From positions 1,027,214 through 1,050,928 of the forward strand of contig BFEA01000179.1 of the NCBI GenBank assembly GCA_003427395.1: a DNA stretch of 23,715 nt, written 5' to 3'. The notes beneath the pieces were generated by a model that was not told where the DNA came from, did not search any database, and was given only the letters and a program-made list of their open reading frames with translations. The position numbers and the translations under genes were made by a program. Of the stretch, positions 1 to 7,973 are shown piece by piece (the stretch's first letter is position 1; each line of letters starts with the position of its first letter). Source of the stretch: Chara braunii (lineage: Eukaryota; Streptophyta; Charophyceae; Charales; Characeae).

Positions 1-1990
1 TATTAGAAAGTGTATGGATCGGCAATCTTGCTGTGGGTGAGAGTTTGGATCTGCGATTAGGTGGGGGGGGCTAGTGGTGGAGGCAGAAGGGCTCAAGTAA
101 ACGGGTAAGTGGAGTAATTAGAGGGTTGGGTGATTGAAATACCGGGGAAAGGGGTCGACAGGCAATTGGAAGGCTCGGCGGGTAACAGGAGCGCGAGGTA
201 CGAGAGGACTGGGGCTGCTGAAGGGATCAGACAGGGGGGGATCTGGGTGGGGGTCGGAGCAATGTCGGAGATGCGTAGAGACGGGGGGGGTAGAGGTAGG
301 TGAAGGTCGACGGTGGGATGGGCTTGGGCTTGATATCAGAAAAGGGAGGGATGAGGGTCCGGATAGGGATCGGGATAGAGTAGATAATGTAATGTCGGGT
401 TGGAGTCGGGATGGGAACGGGTCGAAAACGAGGTTAATTAGAATGGGATTGCATGGGATTCGGGAACAGAATGGGATCGTGGTGGAGAGAGGGTAGGGCC
501 AGATGAAGAGCGATGAAGATGAAGAGCAAGGTGGGATAGGAGCAAAGCTCGGGATCTGGAGAGAATGGGGGGGACTGGGGGGACGGTGAGGGTTGGAGTG
601 GGTTGGTTTCAAGTGGGTCGGGATCGATGTGGGGGTGGGTGGGGGTTAGGGAGAGTTGGGATAAAAGGGATCAAAAGGAATAAGGATCGGGTCGGATTAG
701 CAGATGGGGATTGGGATCAGGTGGGAGTTGGGGAAAGACGGGATTAGTATCGGGATGGAGTTGAGGTAAGGTCGAGTATTGGTTGGGATGGGTTGGGATC
801 GGGTTCAGGGGAAATCGTAGGGTGGAAGTAAGGAGGGTGGAAGTCGATGTAAATGGAATCGTGGCGGGTCGGGGTCGGGAGTGAGGTGGGGACGATCGGT
901 AGTCAAGATGTATCGCGATCAACTAAGATCGGGTTCGGAGGAGCTGGAAGCGGGATTGGGTCGAATTCGGGATGGGCTGGGATCTTCGCGGTTCGGGATC
1001 GGGAAGGGGGGGGGGGTAAGGGTAGGTGGGAGATGAGATCGGTTGGGGTCGCGGAGGGTTGGGCCGATGGTGATATAGAAGAGGGTGAGGTACGAAGTGT
1101 GTGGGGAGAACGGGGTCGGTTGGGATTGGGTTCGGCAGGGAATGGAGTGAGATCGGTTATAGGATGGGTTGAGTTTGGGGAGAACCGGAATGGATCGGGA
1201 TCGGGGGGGGAGTATGGGTGGATACAGATCGAAGTAGATTGGGGTCGCGGCGGGCTGGGGTCGATGGCAAGATAGGAATGGATGTGATTTGAGGAATGTC
1301 GAGGTTGGGTTGGGTCGGGTAAGGGTCGGGGTTGGTTGGGGTTGGGTTCGGTGGGGATGATGTGGGTGGGATCGGGTAAAAGTCGGGATGGGTTGGGATC
1401 GGGTTTGGGGAGAGACGAAATAGGTCGGTCGGGATCGGGGAGGGGGAGGAGAGGGTGCACGGGGATCGAGATGGAGTGGGATCGCAGGAGGTCGGGGTCG
1501 GGGGCGATATGAAAAAGGAGGGGAGTTGGGAGTTGGAGTGCATTGGGATCGGAAAGGGTTGATGTGGGGGGTGAGGTGAACACGGTCGTGAGGTGAGGAG
1601 GGTTGGGATCGGGGCGGGTCCGGATCGGGTGAGCGTTGAGGTGGGTTGAGATTGGGTTTGGGTAGGAGTCGAGGTTGATTGGGGTTGGGATCAGGAGGGG
1701 AGGGGATCGATATGGGTCGGGATCGGGATCGAGAAAGGGGTAGATTTAATCGATGGTGGGAGGGAACTTGGGATGGGGCGAAGATTGAGATAGGAGAGGA
1801 CCGAGGCAGGACTGGGGTGGGATAGGAAGGGGGGGTAGGGTCGAACCAGGGTCGGGACGGGGTCGGGGTGGAGATTGAGTTGAGGTTGAGATGGAATCAC
1901 TAATTAGATGTCAGACCGAGCGGTTGGCAAGGGGAATTAGTAACTGATTGTCGGAAGGAATAGTGGGGGGATAGATAGGGGGGGAGTTAG
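1..1990. repeat. G-rich degenerate short-repeat tract
   Basis: The plus strand is almost free of C and is built from irregular variants of GGGATCGGG, GTCGGG, GTTGGG and runs of 4-9 G. There is no fixed period. The block GGGATGGGTTGGGATCGGG occurs at 785 and again at 1385. The few cytosines lie mostly in CpG (GATCGGG, GTCGGG). Open frames exist on both strands, but they encode only low-complexity G/R/W/V-rich or P/S/T-rich strings and none resembles a protein. G-quadruplex formation on the plus strand is plausible. It could be a decayed minisatellite or a subtelomere-like array, but the motif is not the plant telomere repeat TTTAGGG. Confidence 0.8.
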
Positions 1991-2160
1991 CGTGTAACTT
2001 CACTTGTAAGGAGTTCCGCTTGATGCTTGAAAGTCGGTGCCTTGGAGGAAGCAGCTTGATGAAGACGACCGCTTTGGAGACTTCCCTTGTCGATTTTGCC
2101 TTGACCCTTCTTCTCGTTAGATTTGCAGGTCCTTATGCGATGAAATCGTTCTTTCTTTAT
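1991..2160. other. Unassigned spacer
   Basis: This is ordinary-composition sequence between the G-rich tract and the CT-rich tract. I see no coding frame, RNA gene or repeat in it. Confidence 0.4.
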
Positions 2161-2440
2161 TAACACTTAATTCGCTCACTCTCTCTTCCCCTCTCTCTTC
2201 CTCTCTCTCTCTTACTCTCAGTCGTCTTTCTCTCTCCTTCTCTCTCCTTCGCTCTCTCTCTCACCTCTCTCTTTCTTCCTCTCTTTTTTTACCCTCACTC
2301 TCTCTTCCCTTTCACTTCACTATCTTTCTCCCCCTACCTCCTTTCATCCCTCTCTCCAGTTCCCCATTCTTTCCCTCATTCTTCCCCTCTCTCTCTCTTC
2401 CTTCCTCCCTTCTCCACCCTTTGCTTTCTCTCGCCGAAAG
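2161..2440. repeat. CT-rich low-complexity tract
   Basis: This is an interrupted polypyrimidine run on the plus strand dominated by CTCT, TTCC and CCTT. It reverses the strand bias of the neighbouring tract, which is purine-rich on the same strand. The nearly pure polypyrimidine:polypurine character could support triplex formation. I see no gene. Confidence 0.8.
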
Positions 2441-2628
2441 TTTCAGTCGGGATGTTGTTCTCCACTTTTGGTTATGCAATGGCTTTCTAGCGCGAATGCA
2501 GCAATGGCGGCTTCGCGCGATGGCGGAACCACGGATGGTAGTGTGGTGGCGACTTCACGGGTGGTGAGATGTCAGACTTGCGTCGCCCGGGTGGGGCGTG
2601 CTGGCGCAGTCGCGAATCCTCTCGTATT
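2441..2628. other. Unassigned spacer before repeat A
   Basis: GC-rich sequence with several ATGGCGG-type words. A plus-strand open frame begins at 2468 but runs on into repeat A through a T-rich stretch and matches no family I know, so I do not call it a gene. Confidence 0.35.
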
Positions 2629-3108
2629 CTCTGAGGCAAAACTGGTTTGCATTGTCATTCTGCATAACATTTTTTTTTTCCAGATTTTTTTATTTTTATT
2701 TTTTAATGGTTCGGGCGTTTCCGGACATGCTTGGTCCGGACCGTCCAGAACCATGCATGTCCGGAGGTCCGGATGTGTCCGGAAGTCTGGACATCCAGAC
2801 CTGATCGGACCTGCGTCCGGTCCCCGGACACGAGCTGCCCGGGTCCGGATCCAGCGTAGCCATGCAGCGAAGTAACCAACGACAATTTAGAAAGAGGAGT
2901 ACTCACCTGGCCCGTCCTTGTTGTCCCGTCAGAAAATGACAGAGTAACAGCAAATGATGATAATGAGGTCCCATTTTTGGGACGAAATTGAAGATGATGT
3001 ACAAAAGATCCATACAACGGATTGAGCATTGTTATACAGAGAACGTAATCAATGACTGTGACCAAATATAGTGACACAGAAATGGACGGGGTGATTGAGA
3101 ACTGAAAA
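2629..3108. repeat. Dispersed repeat A, copy 1, truncated by an LTR
   Basis: This aligns by eye, in the same orientation, with 11659-12144 at roughly 95% identity. It starts at CTCTGAGGCAAAACTGG and contains a T-rich stretch, a TCCGGA-rich block (about 2705-2850) and a less biased block. It ends at 3108 exactly where the 3' LTR of element 1 begins with TG, whereas copy 2 continues past this point. The right flank of element 1 does not resume repeat A, so this was not left by one clean insertion. On the minus strand a frame stays open through both copies, with a splice-donor-like CAG/GTGAGT at 2906. The nature of A is unknown; it may be part of a transposon that captured gene sequence. Confidence 0.75.
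2705..2850. repeat. TCCGGA palindrome cluster (copy 1)
   Basis: Within about 140 bases there are many copies or one-base variants of TCCGGA (GGTCCGGA, TGTCCGGA, GCGTCCGGT, CCCGGACA), mostly 8-20 bases apart. Because the core is self-complementary, the block can pair with itself in many ways. The homologous block at 11740-11885 keeps the array. Confidence 0.65.
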
Positions 3109-3854
3109 TGCAAGGAAGATGAGCAATAGCGAACTTTAGCAATCAAACAGCATCATACACATAAGACCAGATAGTCGTGATCCAAAAGCTCATAATTGAC
3201 AATGCTGGAATAGTCTCATCATCATCATCAACGAAGAACCAATGTTGATATCCTATCTGGCACTCGGCGCCCAGACTACAGATGGCAGATCCTATCTAGC
3301 CTAGACTACAATGCTGAAGATGACGACAACAGCTCTCCCGAAGTACGAGCAGATACCAATGCCGCACGCTTCCAGCACCAGGAATGTCTCTCGCATCACT
3401 CACAACCTCGTTCCCCAACACACAGATGCCACATGCACCCAAGGACCACCCTGCGCCACACCCAGCTCACAGCAACGCAGCTCGGCTATGGCTGCCTGCT
3501 CCTTCCAGCTCGCCCATGAGCGCGTGAGCACTGGCCAGCTTCAGCGCAGCATGCAGCCAGCACCCGAATGGCCAATGCGGAGGCAGACCCTTTACTATAT
3601 GGAAGTGGCCTGTCTGCGTTCTGTCCCAGGCTGCGCTGGGCCTTTCCCAAGAAGCTTCCGGTAGGCCCCGGTAGGCTGAGGCCCAGTCGGAAACAAATCA
3701 GGCCCAGGGCCTGAGGTGGTTGCTTGCGCCCAACTGCCTTCGGCCTGTGTATGGCCCACATCCCGTATCCAGCCCAGAGCCTGCCTTCACTTAGGGCGGC
3801 CGACGTGCTGCTTGACAGGGCCTGAAAGGGGCTCATCGAGGTTGTGGCCTCGCA
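3109..3854 (-). repeat. 3' LTR of element 1
   Basis: Begins TGCAAGG and ends CCTCGCA on the plus strand, giving TG...CA ends. 3109-3836 aligns with the 5' LTR at 10748-11543. The last ~18 bases (3837-3854) next to the polypurine tract are absent from the 5' LTR, which seems truncated. Relative to the 5' LTR it lacks about 50 bases after 3180, 4 bases near 3357 and 14 bases near 3550. A TATA-like CATATAG (minus strand) lies near 3595-3603. If the repeat ends where the two copies diverge, the boundary would instead be 3835. Confidence 0.85.
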
Positions 3855-3867
3855 TTCCCTCCTCCAT
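3855..3867 (-). promoter_or_regulatory. Polypurine tract of element 1
   Basis: The minus strand reads ATGGAGGAGGGAA immediately before the TG that opens the 3' LTR. This is the usual place and composition of the plus-strand DNA primer, and it parallels the G-rich tract of element 3 at 22111-22124. Confidence 0.65.
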
Positions 3868-3891
3868 AGCTTCAACAGTCCTCTGAGAAGC

Positions 3892-5136
3892 TCAGTCTTC
3901 AATCATCGGGCGCTTTCCCTTCTGCAGAGATTTCTCGTACTGGGCTACAACCTGAGGAGCGGTCTGCATGAGTTCCTCCCTGGTGAACCATCGATCTTCC
4001 TTTGGGTCAATATGATGCCGGAACCAAACGCGGTACTGCAGCTTCGGTGTCGGAGGACGTCCCCTGCCGGTCGGTCTTGGCACTGGCAGCTCCCTGTGAT
4101 CCACAATGTCATCGATGTCCACCTCTCCGTCCATGGTTGGGGGCAGCATTGAGCGACGAGAGGGAAACTGATCTGTTTCCTCGAACGGTGCAAGCTTAGA
4201 AGCGTGAAAGACAGGATATGTGCGGAGATGACCAGGGATCCGGATTACGTAAGAAGGCCCGTCCGGATCCATCCCGACTATATCTAAGACCTCCCATGGC
4301 CCAAAGTATTGAGGCATGAGTTTGCGGGAGATCCCATGCTCCTGTCCCAATTCTGAGGACTTACACCAAACTCTGTCCCCAACCTGGAATGTAGATGGGC
4401 GGCAGTGTTTGTTTTCAGATTCTATCATTGCCGCCTGTGCCTTTTGCATTTGTTCTACTGCCTGCTGCATTTTCTGTTCGTAACGATAAACGAACTCTAA
4501 GGTACCCGGTGCANCAGTTGGCTGGTTCTCAGGAAGGAGAAAATATAAGGGCAGTCTAGGCTTGAAGGTCAGTAGTAAGCTGTTTGGGCTCACCCCGGTG
4601 GCGCTGTGTACAGCGTTATTGTACAGGCTGGAGATGAGAGCCAGCTTCTCATCCCAGTCCACCTGATTGGGCTTGATGTAATGCTGCAACAGGTGTTGTA
4701 CAGCACAGTTCAGTTGCTCGGCTTGGCCATTGGCCTCTGGGTGATTCCCAGAGGTCATCTGCAACTGTGTTCCCTGTTCGGCAGCAGCGGCCTTCCACAA
4801 CTCACTGGTGAATCGGACATCCCTGTTACTCACAATGGATTTAGGCAAACCAAAATCCCTGACCCAATTTTCCTTGAATAGTCTGATTACGTACTCGGTC
4901 TTTGCAGTCTCTGGCATGGCTATCAACCTAGCATACTTACTAAATCTATCCACGATGACGAAGATATGTCTCATCCCGCTCTTGCTGGTGACCAGCATAT
5001 CCACCATGGACAAACTCTCACCGGGCCTTTCCGGAATCGGAAGGGGCTTCAGGAGCCCAAGAGGAACCGGAGTACGTGGCGTGTCCCTCTGACAGACCTG
5101 ACAAGTCTCCACGTACAGCTGCGCATCTCGCATCAT
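3892..5136 (-). pseudogene. Integrase core plus C-terminal tail of element 1 Pol
   Basis: An uninterrupted frame of 414 codons forms the C-terminal part of the Pol polyprotein, which would insert the cDNA into the chromosome. Residues 12-15 (CQVC) are the CX2C half of the zinc-binding region; its histidine half lies beyond a stop at 5143-5145. In the core, D46 (VDMLVTS) is the first catalytic acidic residue and E140 (GQAE) is the third. The second position, 36 residues before the Glu, is Asn104 in SNRD instead of Asp, which should abolish catalysis. After the core come a GDRVW-type GPY/F-like region (about 250-320) and a tail with the RVWFRHHIDPKEDRWFT motif (about 365-380), similar to chromodomain-like ends of chromoviruses. 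The frame ends 37 bases from the LTR. One ambiguous base (N, 4514) falls inside. Confidence 0.88.
4514..4514. other. Single ambiguous base (N)
   Basis: One undetermined base inside the integrase C-terminal region. Unlike the N at 21801, I see no duplication around it, and the frame continues through it. Confidence 0.9.
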
Positions 5137-5760
5137 CGTGGGTCACCAGAACCGCTGCAGCAGATTGGCTGCTGTCTTTTTGTAGCCAAAATGGCCAGTG
5201 GCATCATGACACTCACCTAAAAATAAACTATGCAAAAACTCTCTATTTGGGACACACAATCGTTTATTCCCTGCCTTCTCAAGGAACAGCAAGCCGTTGA
5301 CCAACTCAAACTCCACATAAGTCTTCTCATCCTTCGCCTCAAGTCTGCGTATGATCTCAGACATGAACCGATCCTCGCAATAGGCTTCCACCAAAGATCG
5401 AGTAACATCGTCCGTAAGATCGAACTCGGTAATCAGCGCACCTGAGAAATCACGTCTATGCGACAGCGCATCAGCAACCTTGTTGTACTCGCCCTTGATG
5501 TACTCGAGCTCGAAGTCATACTGCTCTATGACTTCAATCCAACGCTTCAGAGCGTCGGAGAGCACAGGTTGGGTTCTCATCCACTTCAGGGTCTGGTGAT
5601 CAGTCCTGATGTAGAAGAACCTCCCAAGGAGATAGTGCCTCCAATGAGTGAGCGCCTAATAGATCGCATAGAGCTCCTTCTCATAGGTGGACTTAGCCAA
5701 CTTCTGAGAGGGCATCTTTTTGGACATGTACTCTACCGGCCTCAACTTTTTCCCCTCCTG
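5137..5760 (-). pseudogene. RNase H C-terminal part and zinc-binding region of element 1 Pol
   Basis: In the frame of the integrase this stretch reads through three stops. TGA at 5143-5145 sits where a Trp of an FWW-type motif is expected. TAG at 5656-5658 falls inside the ELYAI region. TAG at 5761-5763 falls where a Gln is expected after VLA. Recognisable parts are the RPVEYMSKK and STYEKELYAI segments of Ty3-type RNase H, then ALTHWRHYLLG, and VADALSHRRDF near the end of the domain. They are followed by the histidine half of the zinc-binding domain (GECHDATGHFG). Each stop is one base from the residue expected by family similarity, consistent with C-to-T or G-to-A transitions. Confidence 0.85.
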
Positions 5761-6249
5761 CTATGCAAGTACGACGCCTATGCCATATTGGCTAGCATCC
5801 GCAGTTACTATAAATGGCTTGTCGGGATCAGGAAGTTTCAAGACTTCATGATGCGTCAACGCATGCTTCAGATGTCTGAAAGCAGCCTCGCATCTGTCTG
5901 TCCACTCCCATGGGGTGTCAAGGCGAGTTAGGTCAGTCAAAGGGGCGGCAACTATGCTATAGTTCTTCACGAAATTGTGATAGTAGCCGGTCATCCCTAA
6001 GAAAGACCTCATCTCAGTCACAGACTGAGGACGCGGGCAGTCACAAATGCTGGCCACCTTCGTGTCATCGGGCTTTAATCCCTCCGCGGAAATCTCATGA
6101 CCCAAGTACAAGACACGGGTGCGGCCAAACTCGCACTTCTCACCGTTGATCTTGAACTTGTGTTGTCGCAGAAGACTAAGGACTTTGTCCAAGTGCGCAA
6201 CGTGCTCCTCGACAGTCTTACTAAAACTAAGTATGTCATCGAGGTACAC
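5761..6249 (-). pseudogene. RT palm/thumb and RNase H N-terminal part of element 1 Pol
   Basis: This frame opens with the RT catalytic box YLDD (6235-6246) and continues through the connection ([36 protein letters not shown]) into the RNase H start (FIVTADASQYGIGVVLA). The Asp of TADASQ corresponds to the first catalytic acidic residue of RNase H. It is joined to the upstream RT part by a one-base frameshift near 6255-6260: the upstream frame reads the YLDD region out of phase. It ends at the TAG at 5761-5763. Confidence 0.9.
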
Positions 6250-6665
6250 GATGACAACTTATCCAAGTAATCATGAAATATTCGATTCATAGCGTGTTGA
6301 AAGGTGGCAGGAGCATTGCAAAGGCCGAAAGGCATCACCACAAACTCGTACAGACCGTACCTGGTCTGAAAAGCTGTTTTGTGTTGATCCTCGGGCCGGA
6401 TTGCAATCTGATGATACCTAGACTTCAGATCTATCTTACTGAAGTACCGACACCCTTGCACTCTATCTAGCAAGTCATTGATGTGCGGTAGGGGCTCTCT
6501 GTTCTTGACAGTGATGGCATTGAGGCCCCTATAGTCAATGCACATCCTAAGTGTTCCTTCCTTCTTCTTGGGTACAAATAGGACTGGAGACCCATAAGGA
6601 GAAACACTCGGCCGGATCCAACCCTTTTCTACGAGTTTTCTTGAGTTGCCGGTGAAGCTCATCAA
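6250..6665 (-). pseudogene. RT fingers/palm of element 1 Pol
   Basis: Reverse transcriptase segment with the classical Ty3/gypsy blocks in order: [43 protein letters not shown] with the catalytic Asp of motif A, and [14 protein letters not shown] (motif B). The Arg in KSRYHQ replaces the Gly usual there. The upstream protease/linker frame is left by a frameshift near 6640 and the downstream YLDD frame by another near 6255. The enzyme would copy the element RNA into cDNA inside Gag particles if it were intact. Confidence 0.9.
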
Positions 6666-7188
6666 GCTCGCCTGGAGACATCCGATATATCCTACCCTTT
6701 GGAATGTTAGCCCCAGGGATAATCTCTATCGCGTGGACGACCTCCCTCTCAACAACCCCTGTCGGCTCTTCAAATAGATCAGGGTATTTAGCAACTACTC
6801 CCTCTATCTCCAGCAGCATTTTCACCGGCTCGCCTGCAGCAGAGACATAAACGAGATACATGCCCTCCTCCTGATTTTGCTTATAATAATTATAGAATGC
6901 GGACACACACATGCATCCATACGAATCGATAAGACTACTAGCTTTGAACTTACGTAATCTGGCGGTCCCTCCACCTGGCAAAGTGTGTTTGACCACTTTT
7001 CGGTCCCAGTCAAACTGGGGCTGTGCCACAGAGAGGTAGTACATACCTAACAAGATATCCATGGGGAGTTCATTGCTCACTAGGAACGAGACACGATGTC
7101 TCTGTTCCCCTCCCGCTTACGGGAAACAACACTCAACATCGTGGAGGTAGTCATTGGCTACCATGCGCTGTTTGTTGGCACAGGTCGA
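6640..7188 (-). pseudogene. Protease C-terminal region and protease-RT linker of element 1
   Basis: The continuous part (7080 to about 6640) includes MDILLGMYYL, the retropepsin C-terminal hydrophobic segment that usually reads LGMDWL. It continues through a linker with EGVVAKYPDLFEEPTGV and [17 protein letters not shown], the conserved lead-in to Ty3/gypsy RT. Between 7188 and 7080 the same frame contains a further stop (TAA near 7120). At the left end a frameshift passes the reading to the RT frame. Confidence 0.8.
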
Positions 7189-7204
7189 CTACACAGGTCG
7201 ACTA
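7179..7204. repeat. 13-bp tandem duplication in the protease region
   Basis: CACAGGTCGACTA is repeated exactly, back to back (7179-7191 and 7192-7204). Thirteen is not a multiple of three, and the minus-strand TAG at 7189-7191 lies in the duplicated unit, so this event both shifts the frame and creates the stop that ends the protease fragment. Confidence 0.85.
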
Positions 7205-7527
7205 AGGTGCTGCACTTGCCCCTGTAAGCGCAGCCTCTCAACACACGGGCGACTAATAAAGTTCCTAGTCGAGCAAGTGTCATAATAGGCCTCGGCCTTG
7301 CGGCCGCCAATGACCACCTCGCTGACAAACATCTCACCCTTAGGGGCTTTGACCAATGCCGTCCAAGAAGCTAGCGGGTCTGTTCTAGACCACTCCTCCT
7401 CTAGCTCCTCTAAGGACTCAAACACATTCATCGAACAAAGGCTCGATGGGTCTGCACGTTTTTGCGGGACGACGCTGGATCCAGTAGCGTGGGCCATCTC
7501 TCGGGATGGTGAGGGTGTGTCCACCAT
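7189..7527 (-). pseudogene. Aspartic protease fragment of element 1, DTC in place of DTG
   Basis: Retropepsin-like segment of 112 codons. The core reads AEAYYDTCSTRNFIS at residues 79-93, matching the active-site block that is normally D-T/S-G followed by S/A-T. The Gly of the triad is Cys85 (TGC, 7273-7275), which should disable the enzyme. The hydrophobic-hydrophobic-Gly partner motif is in the next fragment, beyond the stop at 7189-7191. The upstream nucleocapsid frame stops at 7557-7559 a short distance away, as expected for a gag-pol boundary or a decay stop. Confidence 0.82.
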
Positions 7528-7556
7528 CTCAACCCTAGCAGGAACAACTACTATTC

Positions 7557-7973
7557 CTACTGGCCCGACGTGTTTCCCGGAGCAGTGTCAGAGGTGCTAG
7601 CCACATTGCTGCCAACGGGAGTTGAGGATCCCAACGCCTCCCCCATCGTAGGCGGGATCTTCTCGATCACCTTCTTGTTTTGACACTTGAATTGGTTATG
7701 GCCATATTCGCCACAATGGATACAAGTCTGTCGTGTGTACCGATCTCTCCACACGTCCTCAGTGAGACCCGCTTTCTCCCATGGAGGAGCATTGGGGTCA
7801 ACTTGACTCCTCGACCGGGAACCTCCACGACGTCTGCCGGTTGCCTTACCTTTCTGTGCTACGGCAACGACTACTCCACCCCCTGAAGCCTCTACGCTGC
7901 CAGCCTCTGAACCTACTCCCGCCTGGAACTCGTCGTCCAACTCGATGGTAGAACCATCGTTGTCCACGAACAT
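7557..7973 (-). pseudogene. Gag nucleocapsid segment with CCHC zinc knuckle (element 1)
   Basis: A basic Gly/Arg/Ser stretch (residues 41-56) is followed by a perfect CCHC knuckle, CIHCGEYGHNQFKC, with C84, C87, H92 and C97. This is the RNA-binding nucleocapsid part of Gag. The tail is Ser/Thr/Gly/Pro-rich and ends at TAG 7557-7559. The frame is separated from the capsid frame by a frameshift in about 7970-8080. Confidence 0.88.

Noticed and set aside
785-1405. A 600-base higher-order period in the G-rich tract
   Set aside because: One block recurs exactly 600 bases apart, but flanking positions at the same offset do not match.
118-1900. Open frames of 60-226 codons on both strands in the G-rich tract
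   Set aside because: They come from the low-complexity composition. The translations are Pro/Ser/Thr-rich or Gly/Arg/Trp-rich with no domain, and several frames overlap on opposite strands.
1-1990. Telomeric repeat array
   Set aside because: TTTAGGG, TTAGGG or another fixed telomere unit does not recur. Motifs are irregular and GATCGGG-based.
2468-2875. 135-codon plus-strand gene overlapping the start of repeat A
   Set aside because: Two-thirds of it lies in the repeat, through a poly-T stretch and the TCCGGA array; no homology is recognised.
3104-3108. Target-site duplication for element 1
   Set aside because: The five bases outside the two LTRs are different, and shifting the borders by a few bases does not give a match.
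3311-3664. Plus-strand frame inside the LTR, also present at 11052-11381
   Set aside because: It lies antisense within an LTR, the two copies differ by indels that shift the frame, and there is no family resemblance.
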